Assembly (NCBI RefSeq): GCF_022682495.2
Contig: NC_071397.1
Span: 9,825,082-9,889,081 of the forward strand
Origin: Desmodus rotundus
Lineage: Eukaryota; Chordata; Mammalia; Chiroptera; Phyllostomidae
Reading direction: 5' to 3'
DNA: 64,000 nucleotides
Shown here piece by piece: positions 45,635-64,000 of this stretch. Numbering within the stretch: the stretch's first letter is position 1; each line of letters starts with the position of its first letter. The notes below the pieces were generated by a model. That model had not been told where the DNA came from. It ran no database searches and worked only from the letters and a program-made list of their open reading frames with translations. The translations under genes and the position numbers were made by a program.

Positions 45635-47940
45635 TCCGCCCTACCGCCCTGGACAGAAGGCCCAAGGGACGGCACCACTTATTTATTGTTGCCTTTTCAC
45701 GTTTTCTTTACACACATGTTGACGGGCCGCAGGAGGGAGGCAGGGAGGAGCAGTGGGTAGCCACAGGACTGAGCCCTCTCACTCCAGCCAAAGAAATGGG
45801 CCAGCCTACCCTCCACCCTGTCCTCCCTCACTCTCCCCTCCTTCTGGCTCCACCTCCCATTTCTGTTGATGGTGGGGCTGCCCTCCCTCCTCTGACTGCC
45901 CTTGCCAGCTTGGCTCCATGTTTTGCCATGAGTATTAGCTTTCCCAGTGGGACCGTGCCCTGTCTTCCCACAACAGGTTATCTGTGGGACTAGGCACTGT
46001 GTCCCCCCACCCCTGAGGAAGCAGTTGGGGTCCTCTGCCCAGCCTTCTTGCTGACCCCACAGTCAGCACTGTGTCTGCCACAGGCCGGGTGGATACAGCC
46101 CTCCCCTTGCCCCTCAGGGAGCCGGCTAGGGAGATGGGGCTTCTTCCCTCACGTCGCTGCCCGCTGCCCCTACAGCTCCCAAGAAGCTGGGCTTGTGCGT
46201 GGAGCAGGTTCCTGGGGCTGCCTGCCCTGCCTTGCCGCTCCTTTTGGAACTCCTGGGGCTCCTGGGTTGGAGGGAACCATCGTTGTTCCCTCTCCCCGTC
46301 TTCCCCCCTCTCCTCCCAGCTGCTTTACTTAAAGTTGATTTTGAACTTTTTATTTGAGGAGATGAAGTGAAAACAAATCTATAAATATATATTTTTAAAA
46401 TATTTAACTTTTTTTATGGCGTTTTTCTCGTCCCCCTCCCTGCCCAAGCTCCCCTTCCCTGGGGAGCCCTGAGGCTCCCCAGAACTGGCTGGGCCTCTGG
46501 GGACAGAGCCACCCCATCAACTTGGGGCCCACCAGTGTGGGGGGGAGATTATGGGATTGCCCGGTCCTGGGTTGTTTCCAGGAGAAAACCGGGGGAGGGG
46601 CCCTCAGGCCATGCCCCAACGGGGTGGGGAGGGTGACCCACAGCTCTGGGCCTCTTTTTGCCCTCTAGGGCTGTTGCTAGGGAGAGGGAAGAGGGAGACC
46701 AAATGTGGGGGTGGGAGTGGGAGGGCGTCAGGTAGAGAAAACTGACTTCATTTGTGCCACATGCATAGGCATTGCAGCCTTGTGCTCCCCAGGCCTGCAG
46801 CACCTGGGGCCCAAGTTGCAGTGAGCAGGGTGGGGTCTGGGAGGGGGTGAGAGGCAGGAAAGGGGGTCAGACAAAGTGGGAGCAGCTCTTGGGCTGAGTG
46901 CAGCGATAGGGGAGCCAGAAGTGGGCAGCTCTCCCAGGGAGTGAGCAGCTACTGTAACTTTTTAAAATTAAGACAAAAAGCCTTGAAGAAAATGACTTTA
47001 TTTTTCTAAGTGTAACCTCAGTATTTATGTAATTTGTACAGGGGCCGTGCCCCACCCTCCTCTGCCCCCTTTGGGGTAGACCTTCAGGGTGGGCCAACAC
47101 ACAGGTAGGATCTTTTACCCTGTGTCAGAGCCCACCTTCACCACGGATATCCAGAAAGGAAGCTTTTTCAGAAAGGGGCGGCAGATGGGGTGAAGTTTTA
47201 TTAACCCTATGTCTGCCCTCAGTAGGAACAAGCCTGCTTCTGTGATTAGGTGAAGGGGTGGGGGAAGATTTTACGCACAGCCTAGTTATCAAGGGGATGA
47301 TTTGCCGACATTTTTTTTTTAGAAACCCCTAACCTCTAACCCCCATTGCTGTCTTTCCCCAATTTGGGGTGCCAAGATGGAAGTCGCCTTTCTGGGCTTT
47401 CTCCTGGTGACAGCTGGGGCTTATGGGTGGCTTACAAGGCTGGGGCATGGCAAATCAGGGGCCAGAGAGTTGGGGGGCTTGGGACTCAGGTCTGTAACTG
47501 CCCAGCCCTTTTCTCTGCTCCTTTCACTCCGCCCTCACTCACTCACTCCCCACTCCCCCACCCAGGGGAGGAGACTTTGATGAATTCTTCCTCTCCTTCC
47601 CACAGAAGACAGACCCAGTGAGTGAATCAGGCAAAGTGCTTATAATGTGTGTTGTGTGAGCATAGCCTTGGGAGAACATGTGTGCATCAGGGATAAGGTG
47701 GCATTTACATGTGCAGCAACCCTTGGTGTTTCCCTTCCTTGGTGGCTCTGGGGTGTGTGTGTGTGTGTGTGCTCGAGTGAATGTATGTGTGTGAATGTGG
47801 GGTGTGTATGTTAGTGGTTTCTACTTCCCCTGGGATGCTGACCCAGGAATAGTGGACATGGTCACAGTCCTATGTACAGAGCTTTCTTTTGTATTAAAAA
47901 AAAATACTCTTTCAATAAATGTATCATTTTTGTGCACAGA
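45635..47940 (+). other. SRF: SRF 3' UTR
   Basis: About 2.3 kb from the stop codon to just past AATAAA at 47914-47919, typical of the long SRF 3' UTR. It includes AT-rich stretches (46370-46420), a (GT)n run at 47755-47770 and A/T-rich sequence before the signal. The end is inferred. Confidence 0.75.
47914..47919 (+). terminator. SRF: SRF polyadenylation signal AATAAA
   Basis: A canonical hexamer followed by a GT/T-rich region (atcatttttgtg), 2.28 kb after the SRF stop codon. Confidence 0.75.
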
Positions 47941-48379
47941 CTGTGGGGTCTTTGCTTCTGTTTTTCCATCTAGGGAGGGACAGAGGTATGAACACAAATC
48001 AAACCCCGAAAGTTGCTGCTCTGAGAAGGAAGACTGGCTGCTTGATTGAAAACAGCATTGCTAAGGGTGCTTTGCGCTGTTGAACTCTGTACAATTTAAG
48101 GAACATTTCACAGGGCTGGGGACTTCATGTGTGAGGCTTTATTAGGTGCTTAGGTCAACACAGATAGAAGCAATTTCAATTAATAGAAAGTGACTCAATC
48201 CAAAGCATTGCTGAGGGGGTTGGTAAACTCATGGCCAAGTGACCTAGTGAAAACTCAAAGGACAGGGCTAGGGTGGGTCGCTAGGTTTCAGGGAGATAAG
48301 GAAGGCAGACCCAGGGATAGGGAAGGGAGGGCCTCAAAGTTGAGTGTGGATGTGAAAGGTTGGCTACCGCTGCAAAGAC
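47941..48379. other. SRF-CUL9 intergenic spacer
   Basis: About 440 bases between the SRF 3' end and the CUL9 promoter. No repeat or gene is recognised. Confidence 0.7.
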
Positions 48380-48615
48380 AGGGCAACGTGTCAGCGATCG
48401 TGAGCTCTGGCTGCAGCACGCCTCCCCTACCGCCCCCCACCGAGCGGCTGGTAGGTACTACGCATGCTCGGCCGTGAGCCGCGCTGGGACCCGTAGCTGC
48501 CCGGGGAGGCGTGCTCTCGCCGTGTGACCCGGAAGGGAGCTGCCGAGGGGGCGGGGCGAGGACGGCGGGAGCAGCCGGCTGGCGGTGGTGTTCCAGCAGA
48601 TCAGGGCAGTGGGAG
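48380..48615 (+). promoter_or_regulatory. CUL9: CUL9 CpG-rich promoter and non-coding exon 1
   Basis: A CpG-dense patch with an NRF1-like cgcatgc (48460-48466), an Ets-type ccggaag (48528-48534) and gggcgggg (48551-48558). A plausible exon 1 ends at 48615 before gtgagag and would splice to 50047. The transcription start is not determined. Its distance from the SRF poly(A) signal is only about 0.5 kb. Confidence 0.6.
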
Positions 48616-50046
48616 GTGAGAGGAGAGTTTTGCGCGGACCCGATCCTTGCCCTGTCCCTCCCCAGTCCCTTACCCACTTTCTGTAGGGCTGACGACGTGA
48701 GCTCCCTGAGATTTGCCCGGTTCTGTCGGTCTCCTCCGACCGTGCTGCCTCCCAACCCACCCTATCCCCGCCCCTGCTCACCCCACCCCCCCAAATCTGT
48801 GCCGGTTCTCGCCTTCAGCACCGCCTCTGCTGTTCTGCGAGCTTGGGCCTGACCTTGTTACCTGCACCTACCTGCTGTCTCATCCCCGTGTCCAGATCTC
48901 ACCCTCACACCTCAGTTTATTGCTCCTGATAGTTAATACATCCCCCCAAGTTTAGGCCTACCCTAAATTGTTCTACTTCACCTTGCTCAGCAGTTGTTCA
49001 TCACCAAGTCACTGGTTACCTCCCAGTCTTGCCCCGCCCCCTGGTAACTGGACTCTGGCCTCCATGGAGGTCCACACCCTGTATTTCTCCTCCTCTTCAC
49101 ATCTTCTTTGAATTTTCTTACCTATCCCTGTAGCTCAACATGACCCCTGTCCTGATCGCCGTTTCTTTCAGCCTGGTTCACCTTACATTCTTATTCTGGC
49201 CACTCCCCGCTGCCCCCACACCACTTTATATCACACCTGTGTTTTCCTGATGACTAGTGTAGCCATCACCCCGCCTGCCTTTATAATCTTCTGGCTTAAC
49301 AGTGTGCCATTTATCTGAGACTGCTCCTACCTTCTCCACCTAAGAATTATATTAGATCATGTTTACTGAGCACTCACTGTGTGCTAGGCTAGGAGCTGTT
49401 CTAAGTGCTTTATAGAGATGATCTTCAGTTTTTACAGCTTCATGAGTTAGGTATGAATATTATTACCATCTTGCAGAGGAGAAAACTGAGGCTCAAGATT
49501 AAGTAACTCGTCCAAAACTATGGACATAGTAAGTCAACAAGCCGGAATGTGCAGTCACATTTATCTGACTCTGAAATCTGCACTATACTGTCCCTCTAAT
49601 ACCTCCCTCCCCATCTCCTGACCTCGTTCCCTACCCTTCGACTCCATGGTTACCACCTTCATCTGTGTCTACCCGACTCGGGCCCTCACCATACGTATAG
49701 AATAAGTGGAGGTTACAGACACATTGCTATTCTGCCTAGACTATCCTACTTAACTGTCAGCTCTTTTTGTTACCTGGCCTGTTCTCATCGTTCACATCAC
49801 CTCTTCCCTTTCTTGAACCGCTTCATTTCATCCTCATCTGTTTTCACTCCATCCTTTTTCTCTTATAAATCCCCAGATATGTTCACGTTATTTATTTCAT
49901 CCTATTCTGGGCCTTTCTATTTGGCCTCTAAATTCCATCATGCGACCTATCTGTTACCACCCGCCCCGTCTGTGTCTCAGGATTGCAGCCCCTCCGTGTA
50001 GTCTTTTCCCATTTTCATGTTGCCTTTATCTTTCTGTGTGTCCCAG
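48616..50046 (+). other. CUL9: CUL9 intron 1
   Basis: GT-AG intron of 1.43 kb, pyrimidine-rich. A MIR remnant lies at 49345-49580 ('tgtgtgctaggctaggagctgttc', 'gcagaggagaaaactgagg'). Confidence 0.65.
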
Positions 50047-50055
50047 GAGGTCCGG

Positions 50056-64000
<13,945 letters not shown>

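Overview
The window is vertebrate nuclear DNA from a placental mammal, almost certainly a bat. Genes are split by GT-AG introns, and four tRNA-derived SINEs of the bat VES type are present (three reversed, one forward). Ancient mammalian repeats (MIR, old L1, Tigger- and Charlie-type DNA transposons) fill much of the rest. There are no operons, CRISPR arrays or other prokaryotic features.

Three protein genes lie head to tail on the + strand, in the order known from human chromosome 6p21.1. (1) PTK7, a Wnt/planar-cell-polarity receptor pseudokinase, has coding exons 2-20 at 9666-32217. The first 9.7 kb is intron 1, and the signal-peptide exon lies upstream of the window. Its poly(A) signal is at 33001. 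(2) SRF, the MADS-box transcription factor, has 7 coding exons at 38817-45634. Its promoter carries CArG boxes and is interrupted by a 240-base run of N, and its 3' UTR ends near 47.93 kb. (3) CUL9 (PARC), the large p53-binding cullin-RING/RBR ligase, starts at a CpG-rich promoter near 48.5 kb. Its coding exons run from 50056 to 63122 and continue beyond the window, so about 1,221 N-terminal codons (roughly half the protein) are present.

All exon phases join cleanly in PTK7 and CUL9. SRF has one anomaly: an extra C in a C run in exon 2 (41106-41110) shifts the frame just after the MADS domain and creates a stop at 41154. The other exons and splice sites are intact, so I read this as a sequence or assembly error, or much less likely a real allele, in an otherwise functional gene. 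The promoter gap is flanked by identical 17-base sequences, which suggests its two sides really overlap.

SRF binds CArG boxes. Two perfect boxes and one near-match sit in its own promoter, and another perfect box lies in a GC-rich patch of SRF intron 2 next to TEAD-type and E-box motifs, a plausible autoregulatory element. Other points of interest are a 3'-truncated 7SL RNA retrocopy in CUL9 intron 8, a hAT MITE with perfect 8-bp target duplications in PTK7 intron 1, a 23-bp minisatellite in PTK7 intron 17 and a possible 60-nt alternative acceptor in CUL9 exon 6. I found no wholly new system; the window is an orthologous, conserved mammalian locus.
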